Assembly (NCBI RefSeq): GCF_019279795.1
Contig: NC_056727.1
Span: 1,209,391,077-1,209,455,076, forward strand
Reading direction: 5' to 3'
Length of the DNA: 64,000 bases
DNA from: Protopterus annectens
Lineage: Eukaryota > Chordata > Ceratodontiformes > Protopteridae
The translations under genes and the position numbers were made by a program. Under the pieces are notes generated by a model. That model saw nothing but the letters and a program-made list of their open reading frames with translations. It had not been told where the DNA came from and searched no databases. Shown piece by piece: positions 20,730 through 30,419 of the stretch; position 1 is the stretch's first letter, and every line of letters starts with the position of its first letter.

Positions 20730-22467
20730 CTCTTGGGGTTGGTGCTTGCCACTGTCTGTCTCTGAAAGATCCTTGAGGTTGCCCTCTGCCCCTTGGGCGC
20801 CTGTATCTGCCCCTTTGAGGTCTGTCCGTGGCTGGAAAGGACCAATTTTTTGAAGGACAGTTTCTGCTGAAACGTGGAGGCTGCATCTGCAGGAAATCTT
20901 TCACTGTTTGCATTGATTTCGCTTTTTCCTCCATTTTCTTTAGCACCTCCTCAGCTTTAACACCAAACAATACATCTTTTTGAAGAGGTGCATCTAATAA
21001 TTTAGCTTTGACATGATCTGGTATGGTTTGCTCTTTGAGCCAAGCATACCTACGTATAACAGACCCCGTAACAGCAGCTCTACATGAGGCCTCTAAAGCA
21101 TCAAAACCACACTGCAAGGTATGTTTACCCACTTGCTCTGCACCATGCAACAAATCCTGCAACTCTTTTAAATCTGGTTGTTCTGGTTGTGTCATCTTGC
21201 TTTTCAGCTGAGATATCAAAAACTGTTGATACTTTAACATATGGAACTGACAGTTTAATGCCCTCATGGTTAAAGTGGCAGAGATGTACACCTTTTCCCC
21301 CCACCTTTCTAAAGCTCTGGAATCTCTCTCTGAAGGTAATGGATTTTTAGCAGTAGAGGCCTTAATTCCCTTGGGACCCTGTGAAATTGTTTCTGGGTCA
21401 GCAGTATGGCTTTTATATAGGAACTGGTGAGAATCAGGAACCCGGTAATACCTGTCTGGTTTAACAGGAGCTGGAGGCAAAGAATCAGGATTAAGGTTGG
21501 CTTCTGTGTACACATCATCCAATATATCTAAAACAGGAGGGATAGCTAGAGGCCTATGCTGGGGGAGCAGAAGAAATTCCCTGAGCCTTTTCTTGGAATC
21601 TGAGTAATCGTGGCCTTCCCAGTGAAAGTGTTCCCTCAATGTATGCAGGGTTTCCCCAAAAGAGAAGTCCTCAGGGGGGGGAGACCGAGGGAATAGACTC
21701 CTCTGCATCAGAGTCTTCGAATGGAGAATAGGCATAATCCTGGTCCTCAGATAGTTCTGAGGAAAAGAAGCTTGATCTGAGGAAAGGTAGTCTTCCTCTA
21801 ATCTGGGCCTTTTGTCAGAGGGGGGTTGAGAACCCCTGATAAGAGTAATCAAATCCTCAGCCATTTTAAGCATCTGTTTTTTAGGCATGGTGCCTTGAGA
21901 GGGGGTCTGATGAACCTGTTTTTTGGTTTTCATGGCTGCTTTAGATTTAGTGAAGGCTTTAATAGAGAAGTAGGAAGGCCTGAAGACCCCTTGAGAAATG
22001 GCAGGCCTGTCTAAATTCTGAGTTTTCCCGCCAGGAGTGGCGTCGGGATCTGTAGTAGGAATGGGGGCTGAGGAGCCTGCGACCTCAGGTACTGAAGACA
22101 CCGGTAATGCATTGTCATAGGTACTCAGGGGCTGCGTAGGCGCCTCGCTGAGTACCGGAGAACCGGTAGTCGGCCTTAGCGTGGTTTCAGTAGGTGGTGC
22201 GGACCTCGTATGTCGGTCCTTATCTTTGCGTTTTTTGCTCAAAACTGGAGTCGGAGTATCCGACGACATAATATAATTACATTTTTTGCCAAAAAAGTGA
22301 AGGGCGAACTCCGCCCGACGCTTAATAGTGCGCTTATTGAATCTAGCACAAAAACGGCAGGCCGAGACGTCGTGGTCTGGGCCTAAGCAAGGTATACAGA
22401 AAGAGTGGAAATCCTTATGCGGTATTTGCTTCCCACATGAAATGCAATTATTAACTTTGTCTGACAT
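20686..22467 (-). CDS. gag-like protein of D4
   Basis: An open 593-codon frame, presumed to be the RNA-binding structural protein. It begins MSDKVNNCISCGKQIPHKDF with Cys pairs 8/11, 24/27 and 37/40 and nearby His, a likely zinc-binding module. A low-complexity Pro/Thr/Ser region follows, then KKQMLKMAEDLITLIRGSQ, an acidic stretch, FSFGETLHTLREHFHWEGHD, IPPVLDILDDVYTEANLNPD, KPDRYYRVPDSHQFLYKSH, MRALNCQFHMLKYQQ, EASCRAAVTGSVIRRYAWLK, and a basic Arg/Gly-rich tail. About 31 residues encoded near 21680-21775 are out of frame relative to sister copies because of two compensating indels, one in a G run, so the YEDSDAEESIP motif is lost although the ORF stays open. Confidence 0.9.
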   Translation of the reverse strand: MSDKVNNCISCGKQIPHKDFHSFCIPCLGPDHDVSACRFCARFNKRTIKRRAEFALHFFGKKCNYIMSSDTPTPVLSKKRKDKDRHTRSAPPTETTLRPTTGSPVLSEAPTQPLSTYDNALPVSSVPEVAGSSAPIPTTDPDATPGGKTQNLDRPAISQGVFRPSYFSIKAFTKSKAAMKTKKQVHQTPSQGTMPKKQMLKMAEDLITLIRGSQPPSDKRPRLEEDYLSSDQASFPQNYLRTRIMPILHSKTLMQRSLFPRSPPPEDFSFGETLHTLREHFHWEGHDYSDSKKRLREFLLLPQHRPLAIPPVLDILDDVYTEANLNPDSLPPAPVKPDRYYRVPDSHQFLYKSHTADPETISQGPKGIKASTAKNPLPSERDSRALERWGEKVYISATLTMRALNCQFHMLKYQQFLISQLKSKMTQPEQPDLKELQDLLHGAEQVGKHTLQCGFDALEASCRAAVTGSVIRRYAWLKEQTIPDHVKAKLLDAPLQKDVLFGVKAEEVLKKMEEKAKSMQTVKDFLQMQPPRFSRNCPSKNWSFPATDRPQRGRYRRPRGRGQPQGSFRDRQWQAPTPRGGEDRSQSFRKQTQ

Positions 22468-22598
22468 CGGTCTGAGGCAAGAAAAGTTTCCCCAACGGGG
22501 TACTTAGCTTTCAAGAAGACTTCGGCTGAAATACTTTCGTAAATCTCAGGAGCTGGCCGTCCGGCACTTGCGAACTGCTTCTGCTTCGGGCACCGCGC

Positions 22599-22780
22599 GG
22601 CAAGAAAGACTGAAGAAAATGGCGTCGGCTGCCTCTTTTATACCCCTGCCGCACTGACGTCAGGGAAGAAGCGACGACAACAGACGCCGGACCTAGACTT
22701 TGGAATTCGGCCGACCAAGGACCCACCTGACAGCAAGATAACCCATTTGTTATGACTGCAGCTGTATGCACGATGAACAT
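22599..22780. repeat. Right inverted terminal repeat of D4
   Basis: Inverse copy of 17223-17435 starting GGCAAGAAAGACTGAAG and ending at the tip GATGAACAT. It lies just upstream of gag on the minus strand and carries the promoter signals annotated separately. Confidence 0.92.
22633..22664 (-). promoter_or_regulatory. TATA box and CRE-type site in the D4 5' repeat
   Basis: On the minus strand the palindromic octamer TGACGTCA (22655-22662) is followed within 10-20 bases by GGGGTATAAAAG (22635-22646). Initiation would be expected about 30 bases further, near the ATTTTCTTCAGT segment. TGACGTCA is the consensus for CREB/ATF-type factors. Use as a promoter is inferred. Because both repeats carry the signals, transcription from both ends is possible. 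Confidence 0.6.
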
Positions 22781-24335
22781 CAGTACTGTGTGCATATGCA
22801 AGCATGTCTGGCTAGATGGTCAATGAGTTGAGAAATAAGGCTGATCAAATGAAAGCAAAGGAAAGAGATGAATGTTAGATGCACTAAACACTTAGCAGAA
22901 GCATAATGAAAGATCACACGGTACAGATCGCATAAAATACTAGACAAAAATGCAGGGGAGCAAACTGGAAGAGGGAACATGTAAAAGAAAGGTAGAAAGG
23001 CAAAGGTATGGAAGAGAATAAGAAAATAATGTGCCAAATGATTCACAAATCTCCTAAGGTTGGAGGAGGGATTCATACATATTTATGCCAAGGGAACGAA
23101 AGTCCAGCTTAGATGAGTAGCTCAGGGGAGTGTAAGTCAAAGGAACTAATCTGGAGGGGGATATATGGAACATCACATGGAAGAATGGGGATGCTCAAGC
23201 CCTAGTAAAGACAATGCAAGTCAAACTGAGGAGCTGTGACAGTGATGTGGTACTTCTGGATCAGCAAATACTGAAGATCAGAGACCGTAGGGAAAATGTT
23301 TAATAAATTACTCTAGAGAGTGCTGCGATTACAAGACATGGAGAAGGAGGGGGCTGTAATACTACACAAATTATTACAGATGGTCACAGAAAGAATATGA
23401 ATAAGAGAGGATGGGAGATGTACTTATGTGGCAAAGCAAAATATTGAAAGACAGATGCCCAACTAGGACTGTACATGCATACAAGAAAAAAATGGGGAAT
23501 ATTACAATACATTCTTCAAAGAGTGTGATCCGCTAAGATAAGACGGCTAGGAAATCACAGAAAGATACTTCAGTGTGACCTTGCAACCCAGTCAGATAGA
23601 CTACTCAACAAGACAGACATTTCTACTGTATAAGCAATTTTTAGCCCTGTGCATTTTTCTTGGCTTCTGGCTTGTATACAAACTAATACATCAACTACAC
23701 CACTATTTCCAATAATAAAGGAGGCTCACAGTTTCACAGATAAATACTAGGCTATCAGTCTGCAGGCTATTACAAGCCAAGCCAATATCCTGAGGTCAGA
23801 ATTAAACCCTATACCTTGTACATGTGAGATTTACACCTTAATTATTGTACAACCCTTCTTTTAATAATACTATAAGAACCTTATAATCAAATACTAAGCT
23901 ATTCAGGTATATCCTGGAAAATTTCACTTGCGTTTTGGACCATGAAATCTGGTTTCAGTAATGATACAAACATCCTCAAAGCAGAGGAAAGCTCATAAAT
24001 CACCAGTTTTACTGCATTCAGCAAAGCCACAGACACTTCCATTGTTTATATCCTGTATATCTTTTACATTTTCAATTTGTTTTGCTTTGGAATTTAAACT
24101 CACCTATGAAAGTTAGTGATGCAATGGAAAATTTCCTGTCTAATATCTGTACTCCCTAGGAAAACAGACAAAGCCAAATGGATGCAAGGCACTTCAGCAG
24201 ACTGCATACCTTACTTCAGACTGACGGGCACTGGATCCCCTATTTAAGACACCATGCTCATAGATGACAATGTGCAAATTATATCTTCATACACACAGCA
24301 AAATGAGGTGATGGGAGGATTTCAATAAAAAAGAA
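22781..24335. other. Unannotated DNA between D4 and F/D5
   Basis: About 1.55 kb, AT-rich. I see no supported gene; only short ORFs occur. One possible SINE is listed separately. Confidence 0.5.
23735..23865 (-). repeat. Possible tRNA-derived SINE fragment
   Basis: On the minus strand, AGGTATAGGGTTTAATTCTG (about 23796-23815) resembles a polymerase III B box (GGTTCRANNCC) and is preceded by TTAAGGTG and CTCACATGTACAAGG, an order typical of tRNA-type SINE heads. The A box is weak and no target duplication was found. Confidence 0.35.
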
Positions 24336-24344
24336 GTTATGTAC

Positions 24345-24557
24345 AGTACAGTTGTGTACACTTACCATAACTGTAGATGTTCAAATTTATTCACAGTTGC
24401 AGTCATTACATTTGGGTTATCTGCTTGCAGGTAGCCCACAGTCGGCCTGATTAACAAAATCTTGGGTCTTGCGTCAGTTGCTGTCCCTTCTTCCATGACA
24501 TCAGGTCATCAGGGGTATAAAACATGCAGCCGACGCCATTACATCAGTTTTTCTTGC
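24345..24557. repeat. Left inverted terminal repeat of D5
   Basis: From AGTACAGTTGTGTACACTTACC to TTTTTCTTGCC, inverse to 29761-29942. It has GGGGTATAAAACATGC near 24513; the CRE-type site is degraded (CATGACATCAGG). Confidence 0.88.
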
Positions 24558-24718
24558 CCCAGATGTCAGGTGCCCCCCTAATGGGGAACAATTAAATATA
24601 GAAATACGATACACCTCCAACAAAAAAGCAAATACACCAAAAAGGCTTTTAAGCATAGTAAAGGAAATTAGAGTTATAGCCAAAATAAGTTAGGGGGCTG
24701 GAGGGAGGGTAACCAGGA

Positions 24719-24816
24719 CTGCAACAGTGAATACACTCGAACATCTACATTTATGGTAAGTGTACACAACTGTACTATGTTCTTCGTGTTTCACTATTGC
24801 AATCATTATATTTGGG
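24719..24816. repeat. Internal complementary region (ICR) of D5
   Basis: Reverse complement of the left tip (to ACAACTGTACT) joined to that of the right tip (ATGTTCTTCGTGTTTCACTATTGC). The ACTATTGC variant matches the CAATAGTG of this copy's own right tip (29919-29926). Confidence 0.88.
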
Positions 24817-24849
24817 TAGATTCCCAAAGCTATGGTTGGGAGGAGGAAT

Positions 24850-25850
24850 TTAGATAGCAATAGGACCAGCTATAAGGCCCTGCAAGACTGCAGTGGCAAA
24901 GCCAGCTCTGGATTTAGAGAAAATTGGCAAATGATAATGCTTGGTGAAAGTATGCATAGAACTCCAGGAAGCGGCTTCTAGGATGTCCCTGGTAGGGACG
25001 CCTCTGAGAAAGGCTGCAAGAGGTAGATGCAGCCCTGGTGGAGTGAGGTCTGATCCCCTGGGGGATAGGTTTTCCATGGTGCTTATAGAAGAAATGAATG
25101 CAATGGCCTATCCATTTAGAAATGGTTTGCTTTGAAATAGCCTTCCCCTCTGCCCCTGCAGCAAATGCCACCAGCAGTTATTCAGATTTCCTTTGAGGTT
25201 TAGTCCTGTCCAAGTAGAATCTAAGTTGTCGGTGCACATCTAAGGAATGCAGTATCCGCTCCCCTTTGTTCTGTGGGTTGTGAAAGAAGCTTGACTGATT
25301 AAGAGCCACACTAGACACCGCCTTGGGCATGAAGGATGGATTGGTTCTGACGGACACCCTGTCCACATGAAAGATGATGAAAGGCTCCACTGCCATAAGG
25401 GCCTGTAATTCAGATACCCTTCTAGCTGAAGTGATTGCTAAAAGGAAAGCTGTTTTCCAAGAAAGAAATTTTAAGTCTGTAGTAGCAGCTGGCTCGAAAG
25501 GTGGGAAGAGTGAGTTTCTCCAAAACAAAGTTAATGTCCCAGGCTGGGGTTGGAGCTCTCCTGCGTGGTCTCAAACCTTTGGCCCCTCTGAGGAACTGCT
25601 TGAGCAGTGGATGAGAGAAGAGAGGAGGTTCTGTGCTATAATGAGCTGAAATGGCTGAGGCATGGATTTTAATGAAGGAAAAAGACAGGTCCTTGTGAAG
25701 CATCTCAGTTAAGTATTGTAAAATCTGAGGTAAACGAGGTGCTGCTGTGCTCATCCCTTGAGATTGGTTCCAGGCACAGAATCTTTTCCATTTTCCAGCA
25801 TAAGATTTTTTAGTACTAGGCCTCCTTGCCTCTAAAATGATATCCATCAC
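24850..25850 (-). pseudogene. Tyrosine recombinase of D5, broken
   Basis: Four overlapping open pieces hold the parts: MDIILEARRPSTKKSYAGKW (25850 on), TSARRVSELQALMAVEPFII and PSFMPKAVSSVALNQSS (25528-25178), AISKQTISKWIGHCIHFFYK (25171-24914), and AAFLRGVPTRDILEAASWSS with HTFTKHYHLPIFSKSRAGFA (25077-24850). The likely catalytic Tyr and Arg are present. The HSTR box falls at a frame change. At least three frameshifts. Confidence 0.85.
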
Positions 25851-25963
25851 AGGTTTACTCTGATGGATGGTAGAGGAGAGATTATGTAATTAGCCAGGCT
25901 GCAAGGTTCAGTGTTAGAAGCTGAGGGTGCAGAATCTGGTTCTCCTGCCAAGACACTTTTACA

Positions 25964-25999
25964 AATGTAATGACTGCAACAGTGAAACACGAAGAACAT
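25964..25999. repeat. Isolated right-tip fragment inside D5
   Basis: Thirty-six bases, from AATGTAATGACTGCAACAG to ACGAAGAACAT, are a right DIRS tip of the D2/D5 subtype, in the element's own orientation, lying between RT-RH and recombinase. Homologous positions in D2 have no such segment. It looks like the stub of a further insertion that lost the rest of its element. Confidence 0.75.
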
Positions 26000-27897
26000 C
26001 AGGGAAGGAGTCTGAGGCAGGTGCCATGGGGAGAACCGTGACACACTGCGCAGGAGGGGGTACACCAGTGTTGGCGTGGCCAGTCTGGAGCAATCAAAAT
26101 CATCCTTGGTTTGTCCTGTTTGATTTTTAGTAGTACTTTGGAAAGCAGGGGCAGAAGGGGGAAGGCATAGACTGAGGTTTTTCCAGCTGAAGGACAGAGC
26201 ATCCACTGTCCAGGCTTGCTTGTGGGGAGTCCTTGTGCAAAATTTGTCCAATTGGTAGTTCTGGGGAGAGGTGTATATCTGGGCTCCTCCATTTGCCTGT
26301 CAACATGTTGAAAATCCTTGGTTCCAGTTTCCACTTGTGTGGGTCCATGAGGTTTCTGCTTAGTCCGTCTGCCAGTGTATTTAATTTCCCAGACAGGAAT
26401 CGAGCTTGTAGGTGCACTTGGTAGCTCAAGGCTGTGTTCCACAATGCCACGGCTAGTATGCAGAGGGGGTAAGAATGTGTACCCCCTCTGCTTGTTTATG
26501 TACCACATAAAAGTGGTGTTGCCCGTCTTTACCATAAGTTGTCCTGGAAGAATGTGGCCTTTGAAGGCTGTCAGAGAATTCTGTACAGCTAACATTTCTT
26601 TTTGATTGATATGCAGATGCATTTGACTTGGGTTCCATTTGCCCTGAATGCACTTCCCTGCTAGGTGAGCCCCCCATGCATAGTCTGATGCATCTGTTGT
26701 TAGGGTTTGGGTGGCAGGGGGTGTGTGAAAGGTAGTCCCTTGTTTTGGTGGCAGGCCTCTGCCCACCAAAGGAATTCTAGGCGTAGGCAAGGTATGAGGA
26801 ATCATTGCTTCTAGATCCTGAGAATGTTGACACCATAGGCTTTTTAGATACCACTGTAGTTTCCTCATATGCAGTCTTGCATATGGAATTAAAAGAATGC
26901 AGGAGGCCATGAACCCCAAGGTTTGCAATATTTGTCTTGCAGATAGCAGGGTTTTTGTGGCCACTTGTTTGAAGTAGGTTGTCAAATGAATTTGTTTCTC
27001 TGGCGTGAGGTAAGCCATCTGGGAAGTTGCATTCAAGCTTGCTCCCAGGAATATAATTTGTTGACAGGGTACCTGGTGCGATTTCTTTTCGTTTATGGTG
27101 TACCCCAGACAAGTTAGAACCCTTTGTACAAAGGCCAGATGATTCAAAAGTATGTCCTGGCTTTCTGCCTGAATTAAACAATCGCCCAGGTATGGGAATA
27201 TCTGAATATTTCTTTGTCTGCAAAATGCAATAACTGGAGCTAGGCACTTTGTGAATACCCTGGGCGCAGTACATAAGCCAAAGGGCAGTGCAGAGAACTG
27301 ATAGTGCGTGTAGCCTGCTTTGAAGCATAGGTATCTTCTGCAAGATTCCCTGATTGGGATGTGCAGGTATGCTTCTTTTAAATCTAGTATTGCCATCCAG
27401 GCATCTTTGCCTAGCATAGGAAGTAACTGAAGAGTCAGCATCTTGAATTTTGGAATTTCCAAACAGGTGTTTAGAGTAGACAGGTCCAGGATAGGACGCC
27501 ATGAATTGTCTTTTCTGGGTACCAGGAAAAGTCTCATGTAGAAACCTTGTCCCTTTTCCTCTTCTGGTACCAGCTGAATAGCCCCCATGCTTAAGAGAGA
27601 AAGTACTTGTTTTTGGGCTTCTGTCCACTGATTTGGGGGTAGGTCCGGCCACCGCTTGGTGTTGGCAACGTGTGGGAGTGAAATCTGTATCCCTGGGACA
27701 CTACTTAAAACTCATTTGTCCTGGGTAATGAGTTCCCAGTTCTCTGCATGAAGAGCAATCTTTCCCCCCAAAGGTGCAGTCAGTTGATAAGTGCTTGAAA
27801 ATTTTAAACGGAAGTCATTGAGACAGTTTACCATGGGGTGGGGTGTGGGGGGGGTGGGAGTCTTATTACTCCCAGATTTGGAAGTGGAGGCCCCCAC
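25999..27897 (-). pseudogene. Reverse transcriptase-RNase H-methylase-like ORF of D5, damaged
   Basis: A 529-codon frame (27588-25999) covers RT from MGAIQLVPEEEKGQGFYMRL through ILDLKEAYLHIPI and LPFGLCTAPRVFTK. The catalytic box is altered to YLGD (YLDD in D4). RNase H begins normally (TTDASDYAWGAH, NQKEMLAVQN) but the Asp box is KTGNTTF rather than KTDNTTV. After INKQ the reading leaves the RNase H frame for about 300 bases and returns at VYAFPLLPLL, so two compensating indels hide a scrambled segment. The N-terminal RT part (27897-27590) is in another frame. Confidence 0.85.
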
Positions 27898-29629
27898 TGC
27901 TTAGTCCTGTGTCTCCCCTGGGACTGAAACCTGGGCCTTTTGCTGTGTCTGGGTTTGGCTTGAGAAGACCTGGAAGGGGCTGGAAAGGACCAATTCTTAG
28001 CGGGCCAGCGCCTACTAAATCTAGGAGGCTGAACTTGTAAGAAATCTATAACAGCTGGCATAGATTTAGCTTTATCCTCCATCTTTTTAAGAACTTCCTC
28101 AGACTTGTTGCCAAACAGGCGGTCCTGATTTAAGGGAGCATCCAACAATTTAGCTTTAACATGATCAGGCAAGGATTGCTCCTTTAGCCAAGCATGCCTT
28201 CTGAGCACAGACCCTGTAACAGCAGCCCTGCAAGAGGCCTCTAATGAATCAAAACCACATTGTTCAGCAGAATGCATTAAATCCTGTAATTCTTTATTTT
28301 CCACACAGTCAGGAATCAAAATCATCTTCTGTTTAAGCAATCCAATAACATGTTGCTGATACTTTAACATATGAAACTGGCAGTTTAAAGCCCTAATGGT
28401 CAAGGTTGCAGAAGTGTAAACCTTCTTACCCCATCTATCCAGCGCCTTGGAGTCTCTATCAGAAGGGGTAGGACTTTTAGCAGTAGAAGCCTTAACGCCC
28501 TTGGGCCTCTGTGAAATAGTCTCCAGATCCACAATAGGATTTTTAAAAAGGAACTTGTGTGACTCGGGGACTCTGTAGTATCTGTCAGGTTTTCTGGGAG
28601 CAGGAGGCAAGGAATCAGGTGCCAAACTAGATTTCGAAAAAGCATCAACAACAATGTCTAGTACAGGAGGAATAGCTAAAGGCCTATGCTGAGGTAGGAG
28701 TAAGAAATCCCTAAGCCTCTTTTTTCAATCAGAAAAATCTTGGCTTTCCCAGTGGAAATGCTCCCTTAGAGTATGCAAGGTTTCCCCACAAGAAAAATCC
28801 TCTGGAGGGGAAGCAGAGGGAATGGAGTCCTCTGCATCAGAATCCTCATAAGTAGATAAGGGCAAATCCAGATCATCAGAAGAATCAGGAAAAACAGAAT
28901 CCTGGTCAGAAGATTCATAAACAGCTTCAGTCCTAGGCCTCTTGGAAAGGGGGGAGGGGGTTGGCTACCCCTGATTAGAGTTATTAAATCTTCAGCCATT
29001 CTTATTTGTTTTTTAGGCATAGAGGCCTGAGCATGTGGCCTGGGCGTCGTTTTTTTAGGAATGGTTCGAGATTTAGGCCTATGTGAAGAAGGAGGCGTCG
29101 GTTTAATATGCAAGTCAGTAGGCCTGAATACACCCTCAGCAGCCGGTGCCTGCACAGTGGCTCCAGACCCATCCACGGTAGAGACATCTGAGGGTTCCAT
29201 AGTTGAAGCATCTTGCGGCATACCAGACTCTGAATGGGTCTCAGTAGAGGTCTGCGAATCAGAAGTAGCGGGTATCAGGGGCTGCAAAAGCGCCTCACTG
29301 GAGTACCGGCGAATTGGTGACTGGCTTAGGAGAAGCATAGTCGGCAGTTTTGGACCTCAGCGGCCTGTCTCTGTCTTTATCTTTGCATTTTTTCGGAATC
29401 CCGGTAGTCAGATGGCTAACCGACGACATTTCTGGATACTTAAACAGAGAACCGAAATATTCAGAGGCGAAAATATACCGACGACGGAGAGTGCACTGAT
29501 TAAAAAAGCACAAAACTGACAGCAAGGTACGTCGTGGTCAGGGCCTAGGCAAGGAATACAGTACGAATTAAAATCTTTATGAGGTATTTGCTTTCCACAA
29601 GTAATGCAATTATTAACTTTTACTGACAT
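27828..29629 (-). pseudogene. gag-like ORF of D5, broken
   Basis: Starts MSVKVNNCITCGKQIPHKDF with CIPCLGPDHDV and CQFCAF (29629-29408), then a frameshift. The middle piece (29338-28766) has KKQIRMAEDLITLIRGSQPP before another shift. The last 265 codons (28625-27828) keep KPDRYYRVPESHKFLFKNP, LDRWGKKVYTSATLTIRALN, RRHAWLKEQSLPDHVKAKLL and the basic tail. Confidence 0.85.
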
Positions 29630-29760
29630 CGGTAAGGAGCAAGAAAAAGTTTCCCCAAAGGGGTACTTAGCTTTAGTTGAAGACTTCGGTTTTGAAACTC
29701 GAAAACGAAAATTTCAGGAGTCTGCCGACCAGCACTTGCGAACTGCTTCTGGTACCGCAC

Positions 29761-29942
29761 GGCAAGAAAGAGTGATGTAATGGCGTCGGCTGCATGTTTT
29801 ATACCCCTGACGACCTGACATCATGGAAGAAGGGACAGCAATCGGCACAACACCCACGACTTTGTTAATCAGGTCGACTGAGGACTACCTGCAAGCAGAC
29901 AACCCTAATGTAATGACTGCAATAGTGAAACACGAAGAACAT
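29761..29942. repeat. Right inverted terminal repeat of D5
   Basis: From GGCAAGAAAGAGTGATG to GAAGAACAT, inverse of 24345-24557. TATA-like stretch near 29796-29805 on the minus strand; CRE-type octamer degraded (TGACATCA). Confidence 0.88.
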
Positions 29943-30104
29943 TCACCATAACATTCCATCTGTGTTGTGCATCTTCATTTACTCTTGACCTTTGGGACTC
30001 TGTTCCGAGCCTCGAAACCGGCATGGCAGTTACAACAGCGTGCGTGAACCAAAAGCTCCTGAGCCAAGTTCCTACCCAGAATGCCTCTCTCTAAATTACC
30101 TCAG
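29943..30104. repeat. Left inverted terminal repeat of F (inner part)
   Basis: Resumes the F left tip after D5 with TCACCATAACATTCCATCTG and ends at AAATTACCTCAG. It matches the reverse complement of 35208-35352 (for example GTTCCTACCCAGAATGCCTC). The outer nine bases are at 24336-24344. Confidence 0.85.
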
Positions 30105-30257
30105 ATAGAGTTTGCAGCTATAATGAAAGAATAGGAAAAAGGTAATACTATAACTATTAAAGAGGCTATGTCCAAGGTCATCCACGAGAAAACAAATAGC
30201 CAGGACTAAAGTCCATTCCTCAAGAAGTCTGAAGGAGGGGGAAGGAGGGTGGGGTAT

Positions 30258-30366
30258 CAAGGATAAATGAAGATTGACAACACAGATGGAACATTATGGT
30301 GAGTACATAACTTTTTTATCAGATGTTGTTAATCTTCATTTATCCTTGACCTATGGGACAGAGTCC
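30258..30366. repeat. Internal complementary region (ICR) of F
   Basis: 30258-30311 is the reverse complement of the left tip of F. 30312-30366, running from the T run through ATCTTCATTTATCCTTGACC, corresponds to the right tip. It shows F uses the same circle-joined ICR architecture with unrelated sequence. Confidence 0.8.
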
Positions 30367-30419
30367 CCAGCTACCTTGTATCTTGGGAGGTCTTATGGAA
30401 AGATATTCCTGAGCACCAT

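Larger units (their letters stand above)
17223..22780 (-). mobile_element. D4: nearly complete DIRS retrotransposon
   Basis: A 5,558-bp copy with both terminal repeats, a full ICR, an open gag (593 aa), an open RT-RNase H-methylase-like ORF (649 aa) and a recombinase damaged only by local frameshifts. It and D6 form a close pair, sharing the ACAGCTGCAGTCATAAC variant in their tips. It is probably among the youngest in the window and the best reference for the family. Confidence 0.95.
24345..29942 (-). mobile_element. D5: DIRS retrotransposon nested in F
   Basis: A 5,598-bp copy with left repeat, ICR, recombinase, RT-RH, gag and right repeat. Tips are of the AGTACAGTTGTG / GAAGAACAT subtype, like D2 and D3. 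Host bases on both sides join to the exact sequence preserved in the F ICR, showing insertion without target duplication. All three coding regions are broken, though one RT-RH frame of 529 codons remains open. Confidence 0.93.

Noticed and set aside
17223-22780. LTR retrotransposon
   Set aside because: The terminal repeats are inverted, there is a tyrosine recombinase in place of an integrase, no protease motif, and an ICR; these define DIRS instead.
22781-24335. Possible host exons between D4 and F
   Set aside because: Only short ORFs without splice-site pairing or recognised protein motifs.
29061-29519. Plus-strand ORF of 152 codons
   Set aside because: Lies antisense to D5 gag and has no independent motif; a shadow of a conserved coding region.
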